From assembly GCF_000372725.1 (NCBI RefSeq), contig NW_005202428.1:1188169-1252168 (forward strand): a stretch of 64,000 bases of DNA, written 5' to 3'. Shown piece by piece: positions 53,999 through 63,594 of the stretch (position 1 is the stretch's first letter; each line of letters opens with the position of its first letter). The translations under genes were made by a program, and so were the position numbers. The notes under the pieces are model-generated. The model saw nothing but the letters and a program-made list of their open reading frames with translations. It was not told the DNA's origin and ran no database searches. The DNA comes from Emiliania huxleyi CCMP1516. Its lineage: Eukaryota > Haptophyta > Isochrysidales > Noelaerhabdaceae.

Positions 53999-56101
53999 AT
54001 GACTGCGCCGCTGCTGGCTTCGCTGCTGCTGTCGTCGCTCAATATTTTTGCCGAAGTGGCCACGCCGCAGACCGTGACGCTCAACAACGGCCTAGTAATG
54101 CCCAAGCTCGCATTCGCCGCCAACGTGTGGCCCGCAGCGACTTGCCGCAACGCCACTCACCTCGCCCTCGACGCTGGCTTTCGCTTCGTGTGGTCGTCGG
54201 CGCTGGTGCACTTGGAGTGCCAGCGGGCGCAGCGCGAGGCGATTTCCGAGCACCCGACGGTACGGCGCGCCGACCTCTTTTTGGCGGGCACCGTCGATAC
54301 GCAGGGCTGCGCCACACTCGACGACTGCCGCTCGGCCACGCTGGCCGGGGCGCATGCGCAATTTCGGATCCTCGGGCCCGAGCCGCTCGAGATGCTCATG
54401 CTCGACTATCCGAGCTCGGCCGGCTGTGCCGGCATCACCGGGCAGTGGCAGGCCTTGACCGCCCTGTACCGCGCCGGCAAGGTGCGCTCTGTGGCGGTGA
54501 GCAACTTTGCGGCTGCGCAGCTGTCGTGCCTCTTCTCTGCGGAGGGGGAGGGCGGCGCGGTGGTGCCGCCCGTGGCGAACCAGATGCGGTTCTACGTCGG
54601 CCACACCGGGGTCGACCTCGGACTCAACGCGCGGCACGGCATCGTCGTTCAGGCCTACAGCCCGCTCGGCAACGGCGCCCTGATACCCGCTGCTCCTGCT
54701 GCCACCAAGCTGGAGCCTCCCCGAGCCTCTCAGCCTTCTACCGTAGGCGCCCTCGCATCGGACCCGCTGCTCGCGGCGATCGGCAGGGCGCACGGCAAGA
54801 GCGCGGCGCAGGTGGCGCTGCGCTACATCCTGCAGAAGAACGTGACGGTCGCGACGCAGAGCACGTCGCAGGCCGCAGTACGCCTCAGCGGCGAGGCTGT
54901 GTAGAGGTGCGGAGCCAAGCTCTCGCCGATTGCGATAGGTGCACCTCGCCGAGGATGCCGCCCTCTTCGGCTGGAGCCTCGGTGCGGCGGAGATGGCGAG
55001 GCTGGACGTGTACCACCGCCGGGTGGAGAGGCTCGACGCGCTCCACGAGGCGACCGCCAGAGAGGAGGAGCCCGCCGGGGAGGAGGAGCCCGCCGGGGAG
55101 GTTGTGCCGCCGTCCTGCCCGCCCGGCACCGTGCCGTGGCCGGGCGAGGCGTGCGAACCCCTTCGACGCGCGGAGGCGTCCGCGCGCGCCTTTCTGCGCG
55201 CAAACATGTTCCCCTTCGACGCGCCCAACGCGGCGACGCTCTTCGACGACTTCTCGGCGAGCACTTCGTCCGGCGTCGCGCAGGCGACCGCCTCGCTCGC
55301 CCTCTCTGCGCGCACGCGGTTCGGCTGGGCGGCGAGCGTGCCACGCCGCCTCTTCGAGGGGTACGTGCTGCCGTACGCAAGCGTGAACGAGGCGCGGACC
55401 GATTGGCGGCAGCTGCTCTGGGAGGCGCTCACGCCGCAGCCGTGGGTGGAGGCGCTGCCGAACACGTCGTCGGTCGAGAGCGTGGCGGTCGCTGTGAACC
55501 GGAACCTGTGGGGCGCGCTAGGCAACCTGACGGGCCGGCGCGTGGCGACGCTTCCAGCAGCCTCCCCTGAGCCCAACACTGAGTGTTCTCCATGCAACCT
55601 TCCAGGCGCGAGGCGATCCGCTTCAAGTCGGACCAGACGCCGCTCGTCTACGACCCGCTCTCGACCATCCTGTTTGGCTACGCGTCCTGCACCGGCGTCT
55701 CGATCGCCTACGTCGACGCGCTACGCACGCTCGGCGTGCCGGCGCGGCTCGCAGGCACGCCCGCGTGGCACGGCAAGCCAGAGGCTGGCAACCACAACTG
55801 GGTGGAGGTGTGGCTCAACGCGACTGCTGGCTGGCGCTTCATCGAGGCGGCGCCCGCCGGCGCGGGCGAGACCTTCTCCGACCCGTGCGACAAGTGGTTC
55901 TGCAACAAGGCGCACTTTGGGGGGGGCACGCGCGTGTTCGCCGCGGCGTTCCGGAGGGAGGAATACGGCGAGGGGCGCGCGGCGACGCACTACCCGATGG
56001 CGTGGGACCTCGACAACAAGGGCGTGGTGGGCGTCGACAGGTCCGAGTACTATGCGAGCGTGTGCGGCGCGTGCGGAGGAGTCGAGGGTGCCGCGCGTTA
56101 A
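53999..56101 (+). CDS. aldo/keto-reductase-like + transglutaminase-like fusion protein
   Basis: 631 residues in four exons (53999-54674, 54747-54871, 54939-55537, 55606-56101), all three introns GC-AG and all phases closing. A signal peptide (MTAPLLASLLLSSLNIFAEV) is followed by an AKR barrel: TLNNGLVMPKLAFAANVW, LALDAGFRFVWSS, LEMLMLDYPSS, AGKVRSVAVSNF, IVVQAYSPLGNGA and QVALRYILQKNVTV. The four classical AKR catalytic residues are not in place (no D-T-A/Y pair after FRF, D-Y-P for the usual H-W-P), so the barrel may bind but not reduce. After an acidic EEEPAG linker comes a transglutaminase-like domain: GYASCTGVSIAYVDALRTLG (nucleophile Cys), NHNWVEVWL (His) and WRFIEAAP (acidic residue). 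The whole protein appears secreted or lumenal. Confidence 0.85.
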
Positions 56102-56593
56102 ACGCTTTATGTGTTTAGAGACTAGCCGCTCGTGTCGTCACCGCCGGCCGACTACACGGTAAGGCATACGGACCTTGCAGAAAACCTTTTCCTTCTAAGC
56201 AGGGCTACACAATGACCCTATAGTGTGTGGGTGGTCCTGGCGAGTTGTGATGAGTAGAATTAGACTAGCCAATACTATTTTGAAGTTCATATATGAAAAT
56301 ACCAACTTGCCTATGTGCACGTCTCCGCCGCGGCGGCCCGGAGGCGGCCCGGCGGAGCGGTCAGAGCAGCACTGCGCGGGCCGGCGATCGACTCTCGACT
56401 ATAGTACGGGCTCTATTGAATGGCCTCAAGGTGCTCTCTAGGGCTGCCCTATTCCGCTCGCCCGGCTACGTCGCCGGGCTTCGAAGGAAAAGGTTTCGCT
56501 CGGCACGGCGTCGGAGAGCAAACTTCGACGTTCGTCCTATAGTGGAAGCTGGACGCACGTAGGCAAGTGGCCCATGACCAGGCGGGCTGCTGC
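56102..56593. other. intergenic, no gene seen
   Basis: Moderate GC with an AT-rich patch at 56260-56310. Nothing recognised. Confidence 0.5.
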
Positions 56594-57022
56594 TCAGAAT
56601 CTGGGCCGTCGGCGCTCGCTCTCGCGCTCTTCATAACGGCGTTGCCCCCTCCCTCCCGCGCCGACGTTGGGCAGCCCGACCACGACAACGTCAGCGCCGC
56701 TGGCCTGCAACTCGAGGCGCCTTTGAATGAGCACGAGCCGGTGCGCGGCGGCGGCGCGGGTGATGCAGCCCAAGGTGACGGCGACGGCAGAGGGGGCGGC
56801 GCCGGCGGCGGAGGAGGCGGCAGCGGCGGCGATGGCCGCGGGGTCGGCCCGCCCGCCTTTGCTGCTGGTGCTGTGGGCATCATCACAGCTCAGCGGCGGT
56901 GTGCGACCAGGGCCAGTGGTAGACTTTCGACGCGGTGAGGCTGCTCTCTGAGCAATGACACTAGCAAGAGCATCATGTGTGTCATCGGAGTCACTTGTAT
57001 TACGATACCACCACGCCGCCAC
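56594..57022 (-). CDS. unsupported small ORF
   Basis: 142-codon frame starting MAAWWYRNTSDSDD with an Ala-rich middle and a more protein-like end (RLVLIQRRLELQASGADVVV). No family recognised and the plus strand is equally open. Listed only because the C-terminal half has plausible codon use. Confidence 0.2.
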   Translation of the reverse strand: MAAWWYRNTSDSDDTHDALASVIAQRAASPRRKSTTGPGRTPPLSCDDAHSTSSKGGRADPAAIAAAAASSAAGAAPSAVAVTLGCITRAAAAHRLVLIQRRLELQASGADVVVVGLPNVGAGGRGQRRYEERESERRRPRF

Positions 57023-57442
57023 GCTCGCAAGGGCCGCCTAAGCGCCTAAGCACCCTAAGCACCCCCCCGCTTAGGCCGCTTAGGCGCTTAGGCGAGTGAC
57101 GGCCGGCTGCCCGGGGCCTGGCGTGCCTCCGCCGTGGGCTGAGCGCCCGGGAGAGCCACTCTGCAAGTGGTGTGCGAGCGTGTAGCCTTTAGCGTGCAGT
57201 CGGCCCGCCGGGTCCTTCCTAGGCCGGCGCCCGTCACAAAAAAAGCGCCCGTCACAGATTACCGTAGTGTCGGTTGTAATCATTAGGGCAGGGAATAAAC
57301 CAACGGACGTGGGACGAACGGGTTTTCTTTTTGGGGGTAGATCTGGAAACAATCTTGGATGATGGATCGCTTGACGCTTCACCGTGTCTCTCTCTGCAGC
57401 TGCACCGCCACGCGCCCTAGCACGCGCCAGAGCGGCCCGGAA

Positions 57443-57673
57443 CTAAATCGCCGTAGAGCCGTAGACGGTGGAGCCCGGGGCGCGGGGGGGCGGGGGGGAG
57501 GCATTTGAGCGCGATGTCCGCCTGCTCGTCCTGGTGGGGGGGCAACTACAGCGGGGCGTCACACCCGAAAGAGCCTGGAACTCTGGATAGAGACACTGAG
57601 AGGGACCCGCTCGCGGCGTCGCCATCGGCGCAACCACCTCCCACGCATTCGCAGCCGGGTCGTACCGCTCCAT
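57443..57673 (-). pseudogene. kelch-repeat gene fragment
   Basis: One clear kelch blade edge, MERYDPAANAWEVVAPMATP, then the frame loses similarity and stops. A typical kelch protein has five to six such blades, and none is visible within 1 kb. It is probably a relic or a single exon of a rearranged gene. Confidence 0.5.
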
Positions 57674-57881
57674 CGATTACATGGCAGGAAAGCAGAAACA
57701 AATGCGGGGTGGCCGTTTTGAATTCAGACCAGCTCGCCCGGCTTCGACTGCAAACGAGGTTCTTTGATGGAGATGCCCTCGGGAAAACGAGGCTCACAGC
57801 CGCTTCAAAGTCCTCTTGCAAGTCCCAGGCGAGGCTGCTTTGGGCCGCGGTTGCTTCCGCTCACCTCGCCCACTCATGCGT

Positions 57882-59852
57882 CTAGGGGAGGGGGGAGGGG
57901 GGGTTAGGATTGAAACAGGGGAGAGGGCGAGAGAAGGAGATCGACGAACCTTTGCATTTATTGCTCTTCCACTTGCAGCCCTTCACCCCCTTGCACTTCT
58001 TCCTTGTGGAGTGTGCGGAGCAGCCCACCTCACACTGTCTATTCTTCCACCGGCACGCCTTGTCCTTCATACATTTTTTCTTCTTTGTGAGCGCGGAGCA
58101 GCCCACCTCGCACTGTCTATTCTTCCACCGGCACGCTTCATCCTTTTTGCACTTTTTCTTTGAGGAGATCGTTGCGCAGTGCGGTAGAGGAGGCGGCGAG
58201 GCGGAGGGCGGCGGCGAGGCCGAGGTCGGAGGCGGCGCCGAGGGCGAAGCGGGGATGCACACGCAGTTGCCCCAGAGCGTCGAGTAGATGGCCTCGATTG
58301 AGCACCATGCGGTGTTATCGTTGTCGATCGTAGTGCACTCGCTGTACGTTGCGCCGTCGTAGGTGAAGGGGAAGACACAGGTTGAGCCCTCCGGAGCTGA
58401 GCCGCCTGTGGTCGTGCACGGTGCCGGAGGCGAGTCGAGCGAATCGCGGAAGTTCGCCACGGCCAGCTTGTTGTCCAGGAAGGTCTGGGCGACCATGTTG
58501 TGCTGGTCTCCGATGATCTTGCCAGAGTAGGTCGTCCAGACGTTGGACAGCCGCTGGACTCTGGGACAGTAGGTCGGACAATTGTACGCCATGATCGAGC
58601 GGAACTCGTCGTCGGGGTCCTGCCATCCGTAGCCATATCCGTCGCCTGTTGCCGGCAGACCAAGTTCCGCTCGGTCGTGATCAGCACCCATGTTGTGTCC
58701 GAGCTCGTGAAGGAACGAGAAGTAGCCCCTGTCGAGAGCGAGTGGCGTCGGCCTTTGGCCAGAGAAGGTTAGGAGGCCAGGGCTACAAGGCGACGGGCAG
58801 GACTCACGTGGCGCAATTGTAATCCGAGATCGAGAAGCCTCGCGACTCGGACCCGGTGAACTGATTGGACATGCCACAATATGCATCGTCGGTGATTATG
58901 GCTGCCACGAGATCGGCACCGTGTGCGTCGCGTCTCGTGTGGACATCGTCCATGAACCCGTCGCCATCATTCCTTAGATGGCTCAAGGTGCTGCTGAAGT
59001 TGGTCTCGACGTAGCTCGGTTCGTAGTACACATGGACGATCCTGAACCTGAGCTCGGCCGAAGTGATGCCCGAATTGTCGAGAGCGGCGTTGGACTCTTC
59101 CAGCGCTAGCTCAATGCGGTCCTCGATCGTCTGCTTGACGGAGGGAGAATCCACAGGGTCCGGACAAGTCTCGTACGAATAGCCGGCATCTGCGCACACT
59201 GCACACGGGAGGAGGAGAGTGTCAGTGTGGAGCTGAGAGGATGGAGGGCGGGCGTGCAGCTACGGTCCGAGTACGCACTGGCAGCTCTCGTGTACAGAAC
59301 GAGCAGGTCGATCACGGTCCCATCGTCCACGTTTGTCATCTTTTGACGCCCAGGTGGCACCGCTCCGGGCGTATCTTCAGGGTCAGGATCATCCTTGAAG
59401 GCGGACGCGTTGCGCGCTGAGAGAAGCACCTCCCCGCTCGGGAGGGTCTTGATGCTGTAGATGGTGCCCGCCGTGGTGACCGAGCCGACGAGCCGGCCGC
59501 CGCTCGAGATGAGGAGGTTGGCGACTGAGCCGCTCTTCGCCTCGGTTCCGTGCCAAAATCGGCCGCTGTCGGTCCTCTGGGTCTTAAAGGCGGTGGTCGC
59601 TGCGCCTTCGGCGAGCTGCACGCCGACCTCCGTGACGTTGGCAAAGTCGTGCTGGGCGTTCACGTCGGCAACGTCATGCCGGGCGCTCCTGACTACCGTC
59701 TCCTGCCACGTGAGTTGGCCAAGAGCCCCGGGCACAGCCCGAGCACTGGGTTGGGAAGCCAAGCGGAGCGAGATCGCCCGGAGTGAGACCCGGCTCTCCT
59801 CGCCGCCGTGTACTGAGGCCCACATGAGGGTGAACAGGAAGAGCGCGTTCAT
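57882..59852 (-). CDS. secreted adamalysin-like zinc metalloprotease with fibronectin-II domain
   Basis: 608 residues in three exons (59852-59264, 59198-58808, 58728-57882) with two GT-AG introns and closing phases. Signal peptide MNALFLFTLMWASVHGG. A propeptide-like region precedes VIDLLVLYTRAASAYSD, the start of the catalytic domain, and AELRFRIVHVYY. The zinc site, HELGHNMGADHD, is completed right after the second splice junction, with SIMAYN as the Met-turn, so the enzyme should be active. Next comes a fibronectin type II module (CVFPFTYDGATYSECTTIDN ... WGNC), a PPPSAS linker and three Lys/Cys/Trp repeats (KKDEACRWKNRQCEVGCSA type). The type II module suggests binding to a fibrous or glycan matrix. 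Divergent from NUDC across 273 bp. Confidence 0.93.
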
Positions 59853-60125
59853 GGCGGCAAGCGCACCTGCGCGACGTGCTCTTCGCCGCGGAACCGTTTC
59901 GAGCGGAGATTTTGCCACCACTTCACATCGGCGGGCGCTCACTCTGTGGGAAGAAAACAGTTTGCGCCTCACCGCCTCCGCCCTCGCCGCCTCCGCCCTC
60001 CTGCCCCCGCCCTCGCCACCTTCATCCTGCTCATCCGCCTCCGTCCGCCCTCGGCGGGCCGCGGCGCGACCACATCAGTATTCTTTTTGGAAGCACCAAG
60101 GCCACGCTCTCCAACGCCCTGCCCG

Positions 60126-61833
60126 ATGGACGACGAGCGGTTCGATGGCATGTACATGAACATGGCTGGCCAGCTGGGAGGCATCGACCCGCTGCTGGAC
60201 GGCTTCTTCGGCTTCCTGCGCCGCAAGACAGACTTCTTCACGGGCGCCGCCTCGGCGGACGCAGCTGAGGCGACGGTGCTCAAGGCGCTCAGCAAGAACA
60301 AAGAGCGGGCAGAGGAGGACGCGCGCGAGAAGGCGGCCAAGGAGAGGAAGCGCAAGGCGGAGGAGGAGGCGCGCCGTGCGCGAGTCGCCGCCGAGCGCGC
60401 CAAGCAGCAGAAGCAGGAGGATGAGAGCCGAATCGTCGACGTGACGGACGAGCTGGCGGCGTCAGCGAGCGGCGAGGGCGGCGCGGCGGGCGACGCGGCG
60501 GCGGGCGACGCGGCGGCGGGCGGCGCGGCCGCGGACAGCGAGGAGGGTGGTGAGGAGAGCAAGGGCCAGGCGCCAGTCAACAACGGCGGCGTCTGCGGCA
60601 ACTACAGGTGGGAGCAGTCGCTCGGCGACGTGACGGTGTTTGTGGCGGTGCCCAAGGGGACAAAGGCGAAGCAGCTCAACGTGCAGATCGGGAAGAAGCG
60701 GCTGGTCGTCGGCGTGGCCGGCGCGCCGAGCGGCTGGCTGGCGGAGGTGCATAGACACGGGACCAGACCCGCTGAGCCTACTCGGTCTCTTTGTGCAGGC
60801 GCACCGAGCGGGCCGCTCGTGGAGGGGGAGCTGCACGCCGCGGTCAAGCTGGAGGCGTCGCAGCTTCGTAGATGCGGAGAGAAGACGGGCGGGCACAGCC
60901 GACCCGAAGAGGAGGGCACCGGCGGCGAAAGGGGTGGCTTGGGCCTCGAGCCCCTGCCGCCCAGCGACTTGCCGCTGGGAGCTAGACGTGGGAGCTAGAC
61001 GTGGGAGTGTGCTGCCAGTTGTGGTGGCGACCGGGCTGCCTCGTCTCACTCGTGCGACGGCCGCCCTGCGCAGGACTCGTCGTGGTCGGTCGAGGACAAC
61101 GCCAAGGAGGACAACCGGCTGGTGACCCTGACGCTGACAAAGATGAACGGGATGGAGTGGTGGAACCGCCTCCTTGTGGGCGACGCCGAGATTGACACGC
61201 AAAAGGTGGGAGATCAGCCGAGATCAGCCGAGATCAGATTTGAAACTCCGAGGCGCCCGGCGTCTGTCTGTCTCCTCTCTCTCCCCCTTCTCCCCTCTCC
61301 CCTCTCTCCTGAGCTCGGCGAGGCCACGCCCTCCGAGCTTGGCCGAGGTCCGAAAACGGCCCCCCCTTGCGAGCAGGTGGAGCCGGAGAACTCGAAGCTC
61401 TCCGACCTCGACGGCGAGACGCGCCAGGCGCGAGATCTCGCCGATATCTCCCCGATATCTCCCCGAGAGTCGCCCCGAGAGTCGCCGAGAGCCGCCGAGA
61501 GCCGCCGAACTCAGCGACGCGCGCCGGGCGCACTGCGCCTCAGAGAGAGGGTCGAGAGAAGCCGCCCCTCCCTCTCCCCTTGAGGGGCGGGCAGCCGCGA
61601 GAGGCCACATCCGCCCTCCTCCCCTCCCCTCCCCTCCCCCTACCCCTCGCCGCTCCTCACCTCTCCCCCTCCGCCTCTCCCTCTGCCGCCAGACCGTCGA
61701 GAAGATGATGTACGATCAGCGGCAAAAGGCGGCCGGGCTGCCCACCGCCGACGAGCAGAACAAGCAGGACATGCTGAAGCGCTTCATGGAGCAGCACCCG
61801 GAGATGGACTTCTCCAAGGCCAAGATTTGCTGA
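60126..61833 (+). CDS. NUDC: nuclear distribution protein C homologue (CS domain)
   Basis: Dynein/LIS1-associated Hsp90 co-chaperone, 324 residues. Exons 60126-60720, 60799-60854, 61074-61205, 61377-61427 and 61693-61833; introns GC, GC, GT, GC, phases closing. N-terminus [20 protein letters not shown] with [16 protein letters not shown] is diagnostic of the family; a charged coiled coil follows (about 55-105). The CS domain runs [20 protein letters not shown] ... SSWSVEDN ... [14 protein letters not shown], and the C-terminal helix block reads [31 protein letters not shown] ... [12 protein letters not shown]. Intron 1 starts gcgcgccgagcggctggc and the next exon starts gcgcaccgagcgggccgc, the clearest echo in the window. 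Confidence 0.96.
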
Positions 61834-62104
61834 GCCCGGGCTCGTGCCGGAGGCGGCGGCGGTGCGAGCGGCGTGCCGAGACACGCAGACGGCGGACCGC
61901 GTCATCTGCACGTTGGATTACTTCCTTGGGGTGAAGATCCGTTCGCCGCGGTGTGCACACCGTCGTGTTTCGGTTCTTGGAGCGCGCACATCCATCGAGG
62001 GATGCGCCCACCAACGACACACTCTTCTTCTCGAGCAACATATTGTACAAACGGTTGCGCGCGACACGTCCGCCGGATTCGGCACACAAGGACAAACAAC
62101 AAAC

Positions 62105-62330
62105 AACTCTCACAAGGAAAGACGAAAGACGAAAAGAAAGGAAAGCCGACCCAAGGGAGGGATGGGGGGAGGACGGCACGCCGCCACCACACAGGGATTT
62201 TTTAAGGAGAGGGGTGAGGTGCACTAGCCGTCGCCCACCCTTGGGCGTCCGCCTCTTCCTATCTCTCTTCGCAGTCTCTCTCCGATTCTCGCTGCGACCT
62301 TCGTGCCACCTCGCGGTCGCCCCCTTCTCG
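62105..62330 (+). repeat. dispersed-repeat copy in the promoter of the next gene
   Basis: Matches the 10880-11085 copy closely: gggatgggggga...cacacagggatttttt, then ctagccgtcgcccaccc to cctcgcggtcgcccc. It ends about 170 bp before the ATG of the next gene, as the 11.2-kb copies do before the dehydrogenase. Confidence 0.85.
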
Positions 62331-62503
62331 TCGTGCTCTCCCTTGTCGCTTCTTCCTCTGTCGCGTCGCTCTCCTCTGTCTCGTTCTGCGACGCCGCCGC
62401 CGCCTGCCGGTCCCTTGTTCTCGCGGCTTCTTTCGGCACACAAGGAGCGCCACCAATCGTGCGCGGCAGTGTATTTCTTTCTCGCTGCTGCCGTTGTCCA
62501 ACG

Positions 62504-63172
62504 ATGGCGACTCCACTGGCCGACGCAGCCGTCGATCATACGTCAAAGCTTGTTGGCGAGGCGCTCTACATCATCCAGCGCGACGTCGTCAAGCTCACGC
62601 TGCTCGCGCTCGGAGCCGCGGGCGTGCGCGTGGTCCGGCGCAACCTCCTGCCACTCCTGCGGCTAAGCCCGCCGGGCCTTGTGGCGAGCGGCGCGGTGCT
62701 CGTCGCGCTGGTGGCCGCCTGGGCGCTCGGCCCCGCGCACGCCGCCGCGCAGGCGAGTGATGGCGACAGAGGCGGCGCTGCCGCTGCCGCTCCTCCGGCG
62801 CGGCAGCCGCTCGGAGCGATCGCCCTCCTGGCCGCCGCGCTGGTGATAGACCGGCTCGACCTGCTCGTGAAGCTGCGCGACGTGCTACTTAGCCAGGCCC
62901 ACACACTCGCAGCCACCGCCCTGCCTGCGCTCCGCCGCCTGCTCGGCCTCGCAGCCGAGGCGCCGCCCCCGCGAAGAATCTCGGCGCCGCACTGGCTGCG
63001 CCTCGCCGGCGCGTGCGGGACTGTCGGAGGGTGTGCCGCAGTCGTGCGTGCCGCGGCGGCGCGGCGGCGAGCTGCGGCGCTGCTGCTGCTCGAGCAGCAG
63101 AGGCGCGGGTCGGGCCCACTCGCAGCGCTCAGGCGACTGCTCGCGCGGCTGCCGCCGGCGGCGGGACGGTGA
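62504..63172 (+). CDS. hypothetical Ala/Leu/Arg-rich membrane protein
   Basis: Intronless frame of 222 residues from ATG 62504. It begins MATPLADAAVDHTSKLVGEA and has hydrophobic segments GLVASGAVLVALVAAWALG and GAIALLAAALVIDRL, with a third weak one (LAGACGTVGGCAAVVRAAA). Arg-rich loops alternate. The pattern could be a peroxisomal or organellar membrane protein, but I recognise no family. The start is supported by a preceding non-coding repeat. Confidence 0.6.
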   Translation: MATPLADAAVDHTSKLVGEALYIIQRDVVKLTLLALGAAGVRVVRRNLLPLLRLSPPGLVASGAVLVALVAAWALGPAHAAAQASDGDRGGAAAAAPPARQPLGAIALLAAALVIDRLDLLVKLRDVLLSQAHTLAATALPALRRLLGLAAEAPPPRRISAPHWLRLAGACGTVGGCAAVVRAAAARRRAAALLLLEQQRRGSGPLAALRRLLARLPPAAGR

Positions 63173-63427
63173 GGATTCCTCATTCCCAGCCAGTATCGTT
63201 AGAGAGTAGTACCGGCCAGTCGTCTGCGCGCGTAGTCAATCAAAATATCCACATAGGAATGTGGGCCCTTGTAGTTTGAGACCGCGATGAAAATGCATGC
63301 GGCTTTACAGTTTAAAGATTAAAAGGAGAGTTTACACCAGTCACGACCGGCGGAGGGGGTGTGCGGCGTGTGGGAGAACACACCGTGTGCCACCCCTCTG
63401 TCGGGAATAAATAAATAAATAAATAAA

Positions 63428-63510
63428 ACGGGCACGCCAAACGAGGGGTGGGAGAAGGACAGACAGGGTCCCCACCTGCACGAGCAGGATCTTGTAAGGA
63501 CGATCAGGGA
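63428..63510 (+). repeat. dispersed-repeat variant copy
   Basis: Shares ccaaacgaggg(g/a)tggg, acctgcacgagcaggat and aaggacgatcaggg with 10555-10635. It is preceded by five aaat/taaa units. Confidence 0.75.
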
Positions 63511-63594
63511 GACCCTGCCCTGCGGGGTATCGCGTTTCTTTTAGTACGCTTTGTAAATTCTTTAGAGGGGCGCTGTTCGTTTGAGCTGCAAGCA

